64,000 bases of DNA. Source: Mugil cephalus (lineage: Eukaryota > Chordata > Actinopteri > Mugiliformes > Mugilidae). The translations under genes were made by a program, and so were the position numbers. Location: positions 27,711,501-27,775,500 of the forward strand of contig NC_061772.1 in NCBI RefSeq assembly GCF_022458985.1, in the 5' to 3' direction. The stretch's first letter is position 1. Every line of letters begins with the position of its first letter. This document shows positions 1 through 38,130 of the stretch, piece after piece. The notes under the pieces are model-generated. The model did not search any database. It was not told where the DNA came from and saw only the letters and a list, made by a program, of their open reading frames with translations.

Positions 1-736
1 TTTTAGTAGGTGGGGGGGGGGTCCCTTCTTCATCTCTGTCAGTTTGGGGGCCTGGAAAACGTTGAAGACCTCTGCTCTAAAGAAAATTAAGGAACTGTTC
101 ATGTCTTTTTGCACCACTGCTACACCTAAAGAAATAAACTATATATATATATATATAAAAAAATAGTCTTTATATTTTAAAACTGTGCATAGAAGCAGAG
201 GAAAATAACTTGTGCTACAGGGAAAAAATTAAGATGTTCCTGTATTGATTCTCCGTCCCGTATTAAAGGTGCTGATGCAGCTCGTTGACCTCTCTGCACA
301 CCAACCCAGGCCACCGTGAGCAGAAAAAATTTTTTACCGCAAAGGTCCTATGCCTAAAATGTCATATGGGACTGGAGGGAGGGATGGAGGGGGGGTATTG
401 ATCCCGTGTTCACACTTGTCCAGTTTCAGCACAGTCTTATTTGGCAAGCTTGTGTTGCCATAACGACTCCTCCGCGGGTCGCCTTCCTTAGTCATCAGCC
501 TGCGAGCAGCTTAGTGTCCGTGGGAGCCTTCCTCGGTCACGGCACAGAAGGACAACAAACAAACCACTATTTACTCTGCAGCGCAAACACACCAGTGACA
601 AATGGTGTGTTCCCTTAGCTTCAGTGTAGTTTAGTCCAAAAGTAAAATAACATGACTGACAACTGAGTTATATAAATACTCACTGATGGCTGAGAATGTT
701 CTCAGTTATTCTGTAAATGGATAAATGCTTTAATAA

Positions 737-1217
737 CCTCCTGAGACCAAAGCATTTGATTGGAATGCATCTTATTTTTTTAAAGATGAGACTAAGATCT
801 TTAGATATTTGGGATTAGAAGGACCTAAGAAGTATAAAAAATAAGCATCATCTTTGAACTAGAAGTTTTATTAATAAATTATGTGGACACAAGCATTATT
901 TCACTGTATATTACAATTTAAGTCACCAATGTGTAACCAAAATATAAAACTATTTATTTTATTGCAAAATTAGAATCTGAAATGATGAAATCCCAACGTC
1001 CTCAAACGAGTACTCGTGAATTTGTTAAATTTTTTTGTCGTATCAAACTAGAAAAGTTAATATATAAAGAATAAATAAACAAATGTATTGACACTTCACT
1101 TCCAGTACATGGCAGACAAAAGTGTCTCTTTATGAGGACAACAGGTCTAAATGAAACAGAATAAGAAGGTGCAACAAACCTAAAACATAATGTCCCCGTA
1201 TGAGGACGCCGGGTCTG
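737..1217. mobile_element. TTAA-type inverted-repeat element, copy 1
   Basis: The left end AACCTCCTGAGACC matches the same family at 28399, and the right end contains TATGAGGACGCCGGGTCT as at 27116. The interior (GGAATGCATCTT, ATTTGGGATTAG, AATAAGCATCATC) is shared with 26713-27116. The right terminal repeat is eroded. It is non-coding. Confidence 0.6.
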
Positions 1218-1612
1218 AAGACATTTTGTACCTGTTTGCTAACCATTACTATTCATTCAATTGGTAAAAAACACAACTTTGCTTATTTTATATACAAATA
1301 TCTAATATCTCAATATCTACTTTTTGAGATACAGGTGAGCATAGCTCAAAAATATACATCATCGTTCAACTTCAGAATTTATATTGTATGAATCTGTACA
1401 ATCGTGTGAACATGATGATGATATGTCAAAGTTAAAAATGATTAAAAATGGATGATATTTAATCGTGGTTAATTGTATTTCTTAGTGTGGAAGTCAAAGT
1501 TAAGTAAGCTCAAGATTCAGTTAACATGAGAAGTTAACTTTTAAGAGTGGCTCGAATAAAAAGAGAAAGAAAAGAAAGAAAGAAAGAAAGAAATCATCCA
1601 ATTGTGATTTAA

Positions 1613-1809
1613 CCTCCCGAGACCCGAGACCCGGTTTTATTCCTCGTCCACTGTAGAATGACTCCAACTACTGTGTTAACCCTTTGCTACCACTAGATGG
1701 CAGACTAGAGTGTCCACTAATGAGGACGATGGTTTTAAATGAAGTGGAATAAGCTGCAACAAAACCTAAAACTTAATGTCCCCATATGAGGACGCAGGGT
1801 CTCAGAAAG
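1613..1809. mobile_element. TTAA-type inverted-repeat element, short copy 2
   Basis: The copy is preceded by TTAA (1609-1612) and followed by TTAA (1810-1813). It runs from CCTCCCGAGACCC to GCAGGGTCTCAGAA and carries the family interior CACTAGATGGCAGACTAG and AATGTCCCCATATGAGGAC. TTAA at both edges suggests a piggyBac-type target site. Confidence 0.6.
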
Positions 1810-3059
1810 TTAAAGCCGAAGCCAACGTCATTGTAAGATTTCATACACCACAATATTTCAATCACTGCGTCATAGAGGTCCATTAATTATAATACTATGA
1901 TATACTATAATAATAATAGTAGTAATAATGTATGTAATGTAATTTTCCACCTTTACATTAACAAACTTGTAAATGTTTAGCAGTTAATTTGACAAATCTG
2001 AGGCATTTGTCAATAGTTTCCTGCACCCTGCTACATGTAGCACATATTTTTAGATGTAGACACTTGTTTTTACATGTTTTTCTTTTTAAACACAGTAACT
2101 ATTCCATGGTTAGTCCTGCTATAAATAGAAATTATAAGAGACAGTGTATAAATGTAGCATTTAAGACAAATAATACAGCTTTAAAGTGACCATGTGTCTC
2201 TTTATTAACAGAATCCAAGTCTTTAAAATGAACTTTTTCATCATGGAACAAATTAAGAGAATTAGAAAAACATTTAGGGCAAAACTAGAATATCAGCCAT
2301 TAAAGAATGAAAACAAAATCCAGCTCCACTCTTTGGGGTCACTACTGTAAATCCAACAACGCAGTGAAAGAAAACTCATGTCCCTGTGCTAAGGAGCCAA
2401 GGGAAAATGGCTCTCAACCATTAGTTCAATCAATCTTCACGTGTTGACATTTAAATCTCACAAATCTATATAAGTGAACGTCAAACTGCTCCAGAGTGAA
2501 CACATGTTGAGACGAGATGTCAACGGTTTTTCACCTCTATTAAACATGTGTTCACAGTCAGACTCCACAGAAGATAAGAAGAGATTCCAATAGACACAAC
2601 TTAGGGATTGGAAGCTGTAAAATATATCATTTTTAAACGTTTCATTTAATTATAAAGGTCTGTAGGAGTATAATACATGTCAATTCCCTATGTTAGTCAG
2701 ACTTCAGGCCCACATTTAAATAAAAATGAAATAAATAAGGAAAAAAGCAGCATCAGGATCTCAAAGTGTCACTTGTAATATTCAAAGAAATTATAGATTA
2801 TTATTCTAGTATACACATCTGAGGGTTTACATTGCCTTTGTCCTATCCTGTTATAAACATTTAGTAGTTGGAGAGCTGGAATCACATCTTTAAAATCTAC
2901 CCAAATAAACACATCACTAACACCAGAGCCGATTCTGTTCTGCGGGACGTTTTTTTACAGATTGCGGAAAAGTTGCACATGATGTAACTGTGCATCCTTT
3001 GCACCTGTGCTTTACGTGTTTACCGAATTTAAAAAAGAGCCCATTCAAGCGTTACAAAT

Positions 3060-3472
3060 GACTACTCCCCCGCAGAGGAGCGCATTCCTGTCTGCTCCCC
3101 ATCCCGCAACAAACCTGGAGGAGAGAGCGCGCAACTACATCACTGCCTCATCCCCCTCCTCCTCCTCCTCCTCCTCCTCCCCATCCTCCTCCTCCTCCTC
3201 CTCGCAGCGTTGGTCGCCATCCATCCCCTCTCCTCCTCCTGTACCATAACAGATGGTGGGAACAACATTGCATCCACCGGGTACCACAACAACAATAGAC
3301 CGCAGCATCCAGTCCGGACGACGCTGGCCTTGCACCATCATGGTCCCGGTGCAGGACTGCGTGAGGCTGTGAGTGCCGTCGTGATTTGTTTCACGCGGTA
3401 CCACCACCACCACCGCCACGGCCACGGAGGAACCTTCTTGCGACTGTTTGGGCTCTCCATCGAGCGGGGAAG
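3060..3472 (+). promoter_or_regulatory. Probable tmem178b promoter and 5' UTR, GC-rich
   Basis: Base composition changes from AT-rich intergenic DNA to GC-rich, CpG-containing sequence just before the start codon and stays so through exon 1, as in a CpG-island promoter. It contains a (CCT)n tract at about 3153-3204. No TATA box is obvious and the transcription start cannot be placed from sequence alone. Confidence 0.5.
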
Positions 3473-13314
<9,842 letters not shown>

Positions 13315-13755
13315 CGGAGGCGCCTAAAAGCGACTGACCCACCGGACCCACCCGCCCCCGGCCTCACCCCCTCCTCCCCCGTCCTCCCCCTCCGTCCTCC
13401 AACCTTGATGTTTAACTCTGAAACAGCTTTTGTCTGATCACCATCTCACCGACACCGCCCTCCTCCTCCTCCTCCTCCTCCTCCTCCTCCTCTTCCTCCT
13501 CCACCCAAAGTGTTCAGCGTGCCTGAGTTGGGAACGAAGGAGCAAAGCAACGACGAACGGGACGTCACGCCGACAGTAACACACGACCCGGGGGGGCGCG
13601 CCTCTCATAGCACAAATAAGACGTTTCGATTTCTGACGTGCTGACTTTACGACCTGAAGGTGACTGTTTTCTCTGAGCAGAATTTGTCTTAACATGGTGC
13701 TCTCTTAAAGACACACACATAAACACACACAAAAGCAGCAGCAGCAGCAGCTTCT

Positions 13756-13756
<1 letters not shown>

Positions 13757-13809
<53 letters not shown>
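13757..13809 (+). repeat. (CA)n microsatellite
   Basis: About 26 uninterrupted AC units downstream of the tmem178b stop, probably within the 3' UTR. Confidence 0.95.
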
Positions 13810-13811
<2 letters not shown>

Positions 13812-15689
13812 AATTTACTCCGGACGAATCACGAGAGTAATCCTCCGAAACACACAAGCATCAGGCCAGAGCATCCCGTCGGCGTTCCTCTTTCAGTCGA
13901 GTGACGTGTGCTGTGTAAATGTTCGTAATGAAGAAAAAAACAAACGACAACAACAAAAAAAAAAATTAAAAAACAAAGACTGCCCAACGCTTACGTCTGG
14001 TGTAGCGCACTAACCGAAACGAAACACCCCCCTCATCACCACCATCACCATCACCATCACCACCACCACCACCACCGGGCGGCGTACAGAGGGAACAAAA
14101 TCCAGAGCAAAGTATTTCAAGTGAAGAGATTGTATATGTACAAATGCATCTCTGTGTAGATTCAGATCATCATCTGTGTGGATTTTATTTATTTATTTAT
14201 TTTTTTTTTTTGTGAGGAGCGAAAAAGAAGCCATGACAAGAATCAGTAACAGAGGAGCTGTTCACCCTTAACATGAGTCGGCCTTTTTTTATTCCCAGTG
14301 TAAAACTCTGAATACAAGTTTAGAGGCAAAAGAATAAAATGATCCAAATAAAAATACAAGCACAAGCTACAAATACCGCCCCCCCTCCAAAAAAACAAAA
14401 AAATATATATATCTATGTATAGCAACATATATATAACAAAAATACCCTAAAATCTGACTCTGGAATTAAAGAAATTAGGACAATTTAGTTTGTGATTGAC
14501 ACCGTTTTAATACATTTGAAATCATTATAGGTGTGTGAAGTGGCATCTTTAAAAAAAAATAAAAAAAAATAATAGAATAAAAAAGGTAAAAAACAGTATT
14601 GGTACATCCATAACATATGTTATTTTTTAAATTATATGTTTTAAATTTATGTGACTCAATCTGGTTTTTAAAAAAGAAATAAGATTAAAATCCATTTAGG
14701 CAGTGATGTATCTAAAAAGTTGCATCAGATGTTTTTTTTTTTTTTTTTATGAATTAATCACACGTGGAAAATCAAGCTGTAAATCTTTATATTTTTAAGT
14801 GTCTTCTTCATGGATGCTACCGCGCCTTAAATTCCCACCACACATCAGTGACATACCCCAGTGTTTGTGTACTAAGCTACGCAGTTGTGTATGTGGTAGT
14901 GTGTAGTATGGGACTAGATGTCATGAAAGGTTTTTGAAAATGGAAACTTGTTCAGATGATTCTCCTCGATAATAACTAGCAGCAGCCATTTTTTTTTTTA
15001 AATTATTATTATTATCGTTTATTTTTCTAGTCGTGCTCTTCTTTTGGTCCCCTACGGTCGTTACAACTCATTTATTTTTTAAAATCACGAGAATATTACA
15101 GCCATGTGTGATTTTATATACGTGTTGATTGCCTGAGATGAGATATTCTATCAGCTATGTCAATTAACTTTCTTAGAAACAAAAAAGAAAAAGAAGAAAA
15201 AAGAAGAGGTGTTGTGCGTGTGTCAAACAACACTGTGCGTGATGTTCAGTCCTTTTCACCGTCACATGACATTAGGGAGGAAAATTAACTGAGGCATGAT
15301 TGAAAACTGTATCTTCAGTGTCTTGTTGTATCTTTGCACTTTGCCGCGTCTCATAGAGGTCGGTGAAGGGGAGGGGAGGGGAGGGGGCGCGTGGCGTGGC
15401 GTGGCGTGGGGGGGGTGGGCGGATGATCGGAGCATGTGATGAGCACCCCAGTCGTGTCTTTTTACAGAAAAGAGTTCGGGTTCATGCCATGTTGTGTGTT
15501 CAGGGTCAGTCGGTCTCTGGCTCTTATTGTGAAATTATCTATGCCAGGAAGTGGGACAGTATTTATATCTGTGGTCGTTACACTGGCAGTGGACAGAATG
15601 CGAATCTGTTTGGTGTGTGTGTTTTTTTTTATTATTATTATTTTATTTATTTTTTTTAAAATTCACGGCCAAACTGAAATGCAGTCATG

Positions 15690-16125
15690 TGCACCGATCA
15701 GCCAGAACATTAAGACCACTGACAGTTCAAAGTTCTGCTGGGAAACTTTTGGACCTGGTTTTCATTTGCGTGGATGTTACTTAGACATGTAGCACCCACC
15801 TAAACCAGACCAGGCCCCCCACCCCACCCTATAGCAATGACACAATAAACAGTGTTGACCAGTTTCAAGAATTTTTGTCAAGCAAAAACAGCTTGAAGCG
15901 TTGGCAGATTTGATTCGATTGAATATACGAATATTTTGCTTCTTTCTAGTAATGCTGTTTTTGCCGCTCTTTTGTGTCCACTCTCTGATGAGGACGGACA
16001 CATGCATTAAATGGGAGCTTCTGCAGGTGTGCAGGTCTTTTCTACAGCTTTTCATTCTCTGACACAACTGTGCAACCTGCGCAACATCAGGAAGGTGGTC
16101 ATAATGTTCTGCCCGGTCGGCGTTT
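15690..16125. mobile_element. CCGATCAG-type inverted-repeat DNA element, copy C
   Basis: It begins GCACCGATCAGCCAGAACA and ends GGTGGTCATAATGTTCTGCC plus CGGTCGGCG. CTGCTGGGAAAC and AGACATGTAGCACCCACC match copy B. It lies downstream of tmem178b, probably in transcribed 3' UTR. Confidence 0.65.
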
Positions 16126-18615
16126 TGCGTCGCTGTACAGCAGTGAGCTGTAACGTAGAAGTACTTGGTGCAAGTATAACGTGTTGTTAGGACTGAAGCA
16201 CAATTGCACACACGACTCTTAAAAAAAAAAAGAAAAGTTTTTTGTGTATCAGTTAAAAGGTGGGATAATCTGACTTTTCTAGTACTGACGTGCCGCCGCT
16301 GCGCACACGATGCAGTGCAGTCAAAAAGCATTAAAAGAGAAACTCCCAAAGCACACGTTAAACCCCCGTCCCGCCTTCCTTCCCTTCATATCTCAACTAG
16401 TCGAGCTCGACGTCATGCCAGTGTCCGTGAACCGAAAGCTCAACACCGTAGACGGAGCAGTAGCACGCAGTAGCAACCTTTACAAAGACGCCACAAAACA
16501 ACAAAACTTCTAGAGAGCGGACGAGGCCGTGCACGGTTTGTAAGGGGCGGCGTTTGAAATGGTTGTAAAATCCCTCGAGCGGCAACTTCCTGTGTTTCAT
16601 GAGGAACTTTAGAAATGTACCCTGTGCAACGAGAGAGATGCCCTGTGAAAGAAAAAGAAAAGAAAAAAAACAAAAAAGAAACGCCACCGTTCAGATTGGT
16701 GGCAACTTTGTTTCAGTAGCACAGCTATTATTTTCTACGAGTCATTTATACTGGTTCCATCCACCTCAGATGTTATGTGGGGATTAAAAAAAAAACAAAA
16801 AAACAAACAAAGAAGAAGAATAAAAAAAGACATTACAGTCTTGCATGATCTCATTACAGTTAGTTTCTTTCAATATACTACAAACTTGTGTCCATTTTTA
16901 ATTAATTTATTTTACTGAAATAAAATATGTAATTATTAATGCGGTGTTTGTGTCTGAATTCTGCAGATTTGTTTCGTTGCCACTTATGTTTCAGCTTCTT
17001 TTTTTGTGTTTTAACCCTCAGGCATCCTTTTAATTTATCAGCCTCTTGTAACGTTAGCGAACAAAAACGTCCACGTTCACAAACTGAAGTCACTAATTGT
17101 TGGGTTGTTTCTTCCCAGTGAAGTGCAGTAAGAGAAGGGGCCCGTGTTTTTATTTTATTGAAAAAGGAGTGCACACATGGCTTTGAATAGACACACACAA
17201 ACCTCATAATAGCTGCTAAGCTCAATAACACAAAAACGAATGACATAACACAAGTTTTATTCATAGACCCTATGTCGAGGAAATGGCTGAATTTAGTGTT
17301 AAACACTAAAAATGACAAATTTTCTCCTAAATGAAACTCTAACATCCCAGAATGGATGATTTTATTGTGCTGTGGCTGAGAGATCAAAAAATGTAGTTAT
17401 AGTGGAAGTCAATGGGACTTTTTTATCTGCTAAGGTCACAAGAGGGAAGTACATTTTAAATCTGATGCTACACAAAAACTAATCATGCAATCAAGTCAAT
17501 GTTTTAGATAATTTTGAACGTAGCCAAGACTGATCTGAAAAGAAAACAAAAAAAGAAAATGCCCCAACATTAGTTTTATAGGAAATAGCAAATTTTTCAT
17601 GTTTTTTCATAATAACAACAGTGACTTCAAGTGATAGAACTGGAATTTAAAAAGTTAAAATTCCTCAAAATGATGGAAGTTTTGGTCGTTTTATAAAGTG
17701 CTGAAGTGGTTTAAAAGATTTATGCAAAAAAAAAATCTGAAAAATGTTTTTAATCTGTCTAAGCTTATAACAGTTTTTGGTCATGGAGGTTTTAGTCTGT
17801 TAAAGTTACAAGAGAGTGTTTGTTGTTATTATGGTTGTTTTACTGTTTTGAACAGTGTTCTGTTGACTTATAAGAATTCATTTTTATTGGAATTTTACAA
17901 TTTGCACTAACACAGTCAAAATGAAGAAGAAAATTTTGCCCAAATGGACAAAAAAAATGTCCCTAAGATTGTCTGAGAGTTAAAGGAGTTTGTTGCACAA
18001 TTTAGTCAGGTCACTGAGTAGAGTTTAAGTTTTCTTTAACCCTTTTTTGGATATGTGAAATATGTGCAAACATGCTCTCAGTCCAACTAAAATGTGATCC
18101 CAGCAGCAGCAGCAGCAGCAGTGACGACAGCATCCGTCCTCCTCCACACAAGTACGAGGCCATGGTGCCACCTAGAGGGAGGACTTGATGCTTCCTGTCT
18201 TTGCTCCTTTTTTCCCCCCTGATGTGCTCAAATCCTTGCTACAAGCCTGTACAGTGCAACATAGTAGAAGACGAGACATTTAACAGTAACACAAAATGTC
18301 AGAAACTGTAATTTAGCATTTATTTTCTCTCATTTAATCTTGACAGTATCCAAATATATTCAAAAACAAAAAAAAAGCTCAGTTCAAGCTACAGTCCCTT
18401 GATAACACACAGAATATAAAACAGTACAGATCAGGAGACATCATGTGTTTGAAAGTAATGGACTGTTTCTTTATAATTTCTCACAGCTAAAAAGTGTTCG
18501 GCAGCACTCAGGAAACTCAAACATTGCGTAACAGAGAGAAGCAGTGATTCTAGTATTTGTCTACTAATTGTGTTTCAGTCAATCTTGAGACGTTCTGGAT
18601 TGTTAATGATGCCTT

Positions 18616-18914
18616 ATCCCGATCAGCCACAACATTATGACCACTGACAGGAGAAGTAAACAACATTTAAACCATCTTGTGACAATTCAGTGTTCTGCTG
18701 GGAAACGTTTGGACCTGGTGTTCATTCATATGGATGTTATTTAAACATGTAGCACCCACCTAGACCAGACCAGACCAGACACCCCCCATAGCAATGACAC
18801 AAAAACGGTGTTGACCTGGCCTCCAAATTCACTAGGTCCCAAACTGTAGGCCCCCCTCAGACCCACCTACACAATATTAGGAAGGTGGTCATAATGTTAT
18901 GCCTGATTGGTGTA
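18616..18914. mobile_element. CCGATCAG-type inverted-repeat DNA element, copy D
   Basis: Both ends are recognisable (CCGATCAGCCACAACATTAT and TAATGTTATGCCTGATTGG). The interior is shortened to about 300 bp by loss of the right-central segment present in copy B. Confidence 0.7.
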
Positions 18915-19295
18915 GCTTTATAGTGACCCCTAGGGGGTCAGCGAAGGTACTGCACAAAATTTTTGGTTGATTAGCCTTTTTTCTATTCTAATTTTCCCAT
19001 TGAATGCAACATATTACAGTGAAGGGATGAATGGAGGCAGAAGACGTTACCAGCACCCGATGCAAAATGAAAATAATAATGTACAGAACACATACAGTAG
19101 GTCGGGGGTCCCTACTTAATCTCTCCATCAGTGTGAAAAACATTGAAGACACCTGTTATTGTGGGTCGGACAACGAGTTATGCAAATAAAAGCAGGATTT
19201 CCTTATAAACTTCGGCTAAAATGACCAGATCTATGATTCTCTCCCTGATAGTTTGTTCCAGTAAGTGAGTGGTCACGCTGACGCAGTCTGAGGTT

Positions 19296-36012
<16,717 letters not shown>

Positions 36013-36739
36013 GATTCAGCTCCAGCTGGTCTTGACGGAGCCTGAAGGACCCAACAATAGATGTTGTAATTTCTCCTGTACAAGTTTTTTGGTGTCAGCT
36101 AACAATGACGACAAGTTAATTTGTGCAAAGAGAAATAAACCTTTTTTTTTTTTTGGTTTTGGCTTCTGCTCTGCTTCTGTTTTCTGTCTTGGTTTCTTTT
36201 CTTAAATTAAAGGTTAACTGTTATTTCTGGGAGCCCTCCTCTTCAAGTCCCCTGAGGGTTTTGGGGGGTTTCCCAGGCATGCATTCAAACTATTGTTGTG
36301 CTTCAACGTATCTTAAAAGGTGCCAAATAAGTGAAATGAGAAAAAAAGAAAAGAAAAATGTGTCAAAAGTAACACAATTGTCTAATACAGCGTCAAAAGT
36401 TTAATTTTATTCCGTTATGCCTTGAAAAGAGTTTAATTTTTCTGCATTTTTTTTCCCAACTAATCTCAAATTGGTAAATTAAAAATGCAGACCAAATAAA
36501 AGCTTAGGTCTATACACATTTACACGTTTACATTTAAGTTATATACATAGGAGGAGAGAGAAAACCTCAGGAACTTGCGTAGCTTTGTAATTATATTCAC
36601 AATATTTATTAGCGTGAAAGAACACAATAAGAGCATATAGATTATTATAGGGATCATAATATTCAAGGGTGCAACTTGAATAGACTAAAAAAAAAAAAAC
36701 ATGAAATTATCCTTAAAGAAAACGACAAATGCCTGAAAC

Positions 36740-37080
36740 ATAATGGTTTTTCAAAGGTATCAACAGCAGGTTCTTTGGAGTGAATGTACAGAAACAACAG
36801 CGCATGTTGAAACCAACTCCAGCGGCTGCTGCAGACCTCATACGACCGAACAATACACATCATCATTAATCAAAGGGATTAAACAGGCCGACTGCAGGCA
36901 GCTTGTGTTTAATAAGATGTGCAGTCACAGCCCCGAGCTGGTCTCCTGGTGCCGCTGCATGGCTCATTTGTCCTGTTCCCAGAGCAGTCTCCATCATAAA
37001 GCTGAGCCCCATGCAGAGACTTGCTCAGACTGCCAGCAATGCTCGCTGCTAATCAGCCGGAATTAAGACGAACACGGAGC
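36740..37080. promoter_or_regulatory. Candidate regulatory block upstream of gas2
   Basis: This low-repeat block lies 0.7-1.1 kb upstream of the gas2 start, with AATCAAAGGGATTAAACAG and CATCATTAATC (TCF/LEF-like and homeodomain-like cores). The 107-codon plus-strand frame through it has no recognisable features. It could be a gas2 promoter, an upstream non-coding exon or an enhancer. Confidence 0.3.
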
Positions 37081-38084
37081 AGTGGGTCACTGGGTCTGCA
37101 GCGTGGTATACAGTAAGGTCACCGGAGAACTGGCTTTCAAAGTTTCAGCGTGAAGCAACAAGAGTGAGCAGATGTGGAAAGTTATCTGAGTGACTGTAAT
37201 AATAACATTTTTCTCTTCAAGGTGAAAAGAAAAATTGACTTTATGTCAGGAAGCTGAGCCTGAACTTAGTGGCTGTAACAATAGAGGAACACAGCGTCTT
37301 CCTGCATGATGATACGCTGCAGTAAAAGTTGAGAATTTCTTCCCCTGCATCACGACTCCTTTAGGCCACTGCAGTGCACTTCACGTTGGGTTTAGCCAGA
37401 TGTCACTTTCTCCACTACATATGATTTAAAATGCTGCTGCTCAGCTTTTAACTGGAACCAACAAAACAAGAGAACGTTACCCCAATTCAAACTGTGGAAG
37501 GGTCTGTTCACTGAAGTCCCCCTAAAATATCCTTAAGCCTCGCTAAATAATTTGGTGTTGTTTTATTTATTTTTGTAAAAAAAAGCTTATAAATTCAATA
37601 TAAAATGGCCAGAATATGAATTTAAATAAGTAATTATATATGAAAACTTAAATATGATCATAAATCTGTCCATTTCCCTTCACTTCATGGTGTAAAGTTT
37701 TTTTAAGTTCTTTGTAAATTTGTAGATTCTTGGGGTAAAAGGTCAGATTATATAAGATTATTCTTCCTTCTGATCCCTTTTTATTCAGATTTGGGAACGT
37801 TTGTGTTTATATTGAATTGTTTTGTTTTAATCAATGAATGAATTAATCAATCAATGACTTGGAACTTGTGTTTCAAGTCATACTGAGCCACCCCTGTCCT
37901 TAAAACCTAGTGACGCCCCTGGGTCCGTCTTTGTACTCCACACAGGCCGACTCACTTCTTCTTTTTAAATTTTCTCCAAAAAAAGCTTTTTTTTTCTTTG
38001 GTTTTTAGCTCAGTTTAGATGTTTTTGTTTTTACCGTTTTAACTGTTTCATGATTTTAATCTGGTTTTATCTGTCTGTTGTGCT

Positions 38085-38130
38085 GTTTTTAAAGTGCTAT
38101 ATAAATAAAGATTGATTGACTGATTGACTT
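38085..38130 (+). repeat. LINE tail-like fragment
   Basis: GTGCTATATAAATAAAGATT then GATTGACTGATTGACT is the usual tail with a short tandem repeat, as in L2-type elements. Confidence 0.45.

Larger units (their letters stand above)
1..3059. other. Intergenic DNA upstream of tmem178b
   Basis: AT-rich with no coding signal. It contains a fragment of a dispersed repeat at the left edge (about 1-75, recurring in part at about 7396-7466 and 19090-19150), a short (TA)n at about 140-160, an (AAAG)n tract at about 1561-1592 and two TTAA-flanked elements listed separately. The short ORFs in it resemble nothing. Confidence 0.5.
13315..17000 (+). other. tmem178b 3' UTR candidate region (end uncertain)
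   Basis: No credible ORF follows the stop codon. The stretch contains (CTC)n at 13458-13500, an (AC)n run at 13757-13809, a CAC/ATC-rich tract at about 14035-14077, many A- or T-rich tracts, and one inverted-repeat element at about 15690-16125. Possible AATAAA signals occur at about 14333 and 14345, but A-rich DNA makes such matches cheap. Long AU-rich 3' UTRs are usual for neuronal membrane genes, so part of this is probably transcribed; the true end is not visible. Confidence 0.35.

Noticed and set aside
15777..16349. 190-codon minus-strand frame.
   Set aside because: It mostly overlaps copy C of the CCGATCAG-type element and has no protein features; a chance frame through a repeat.
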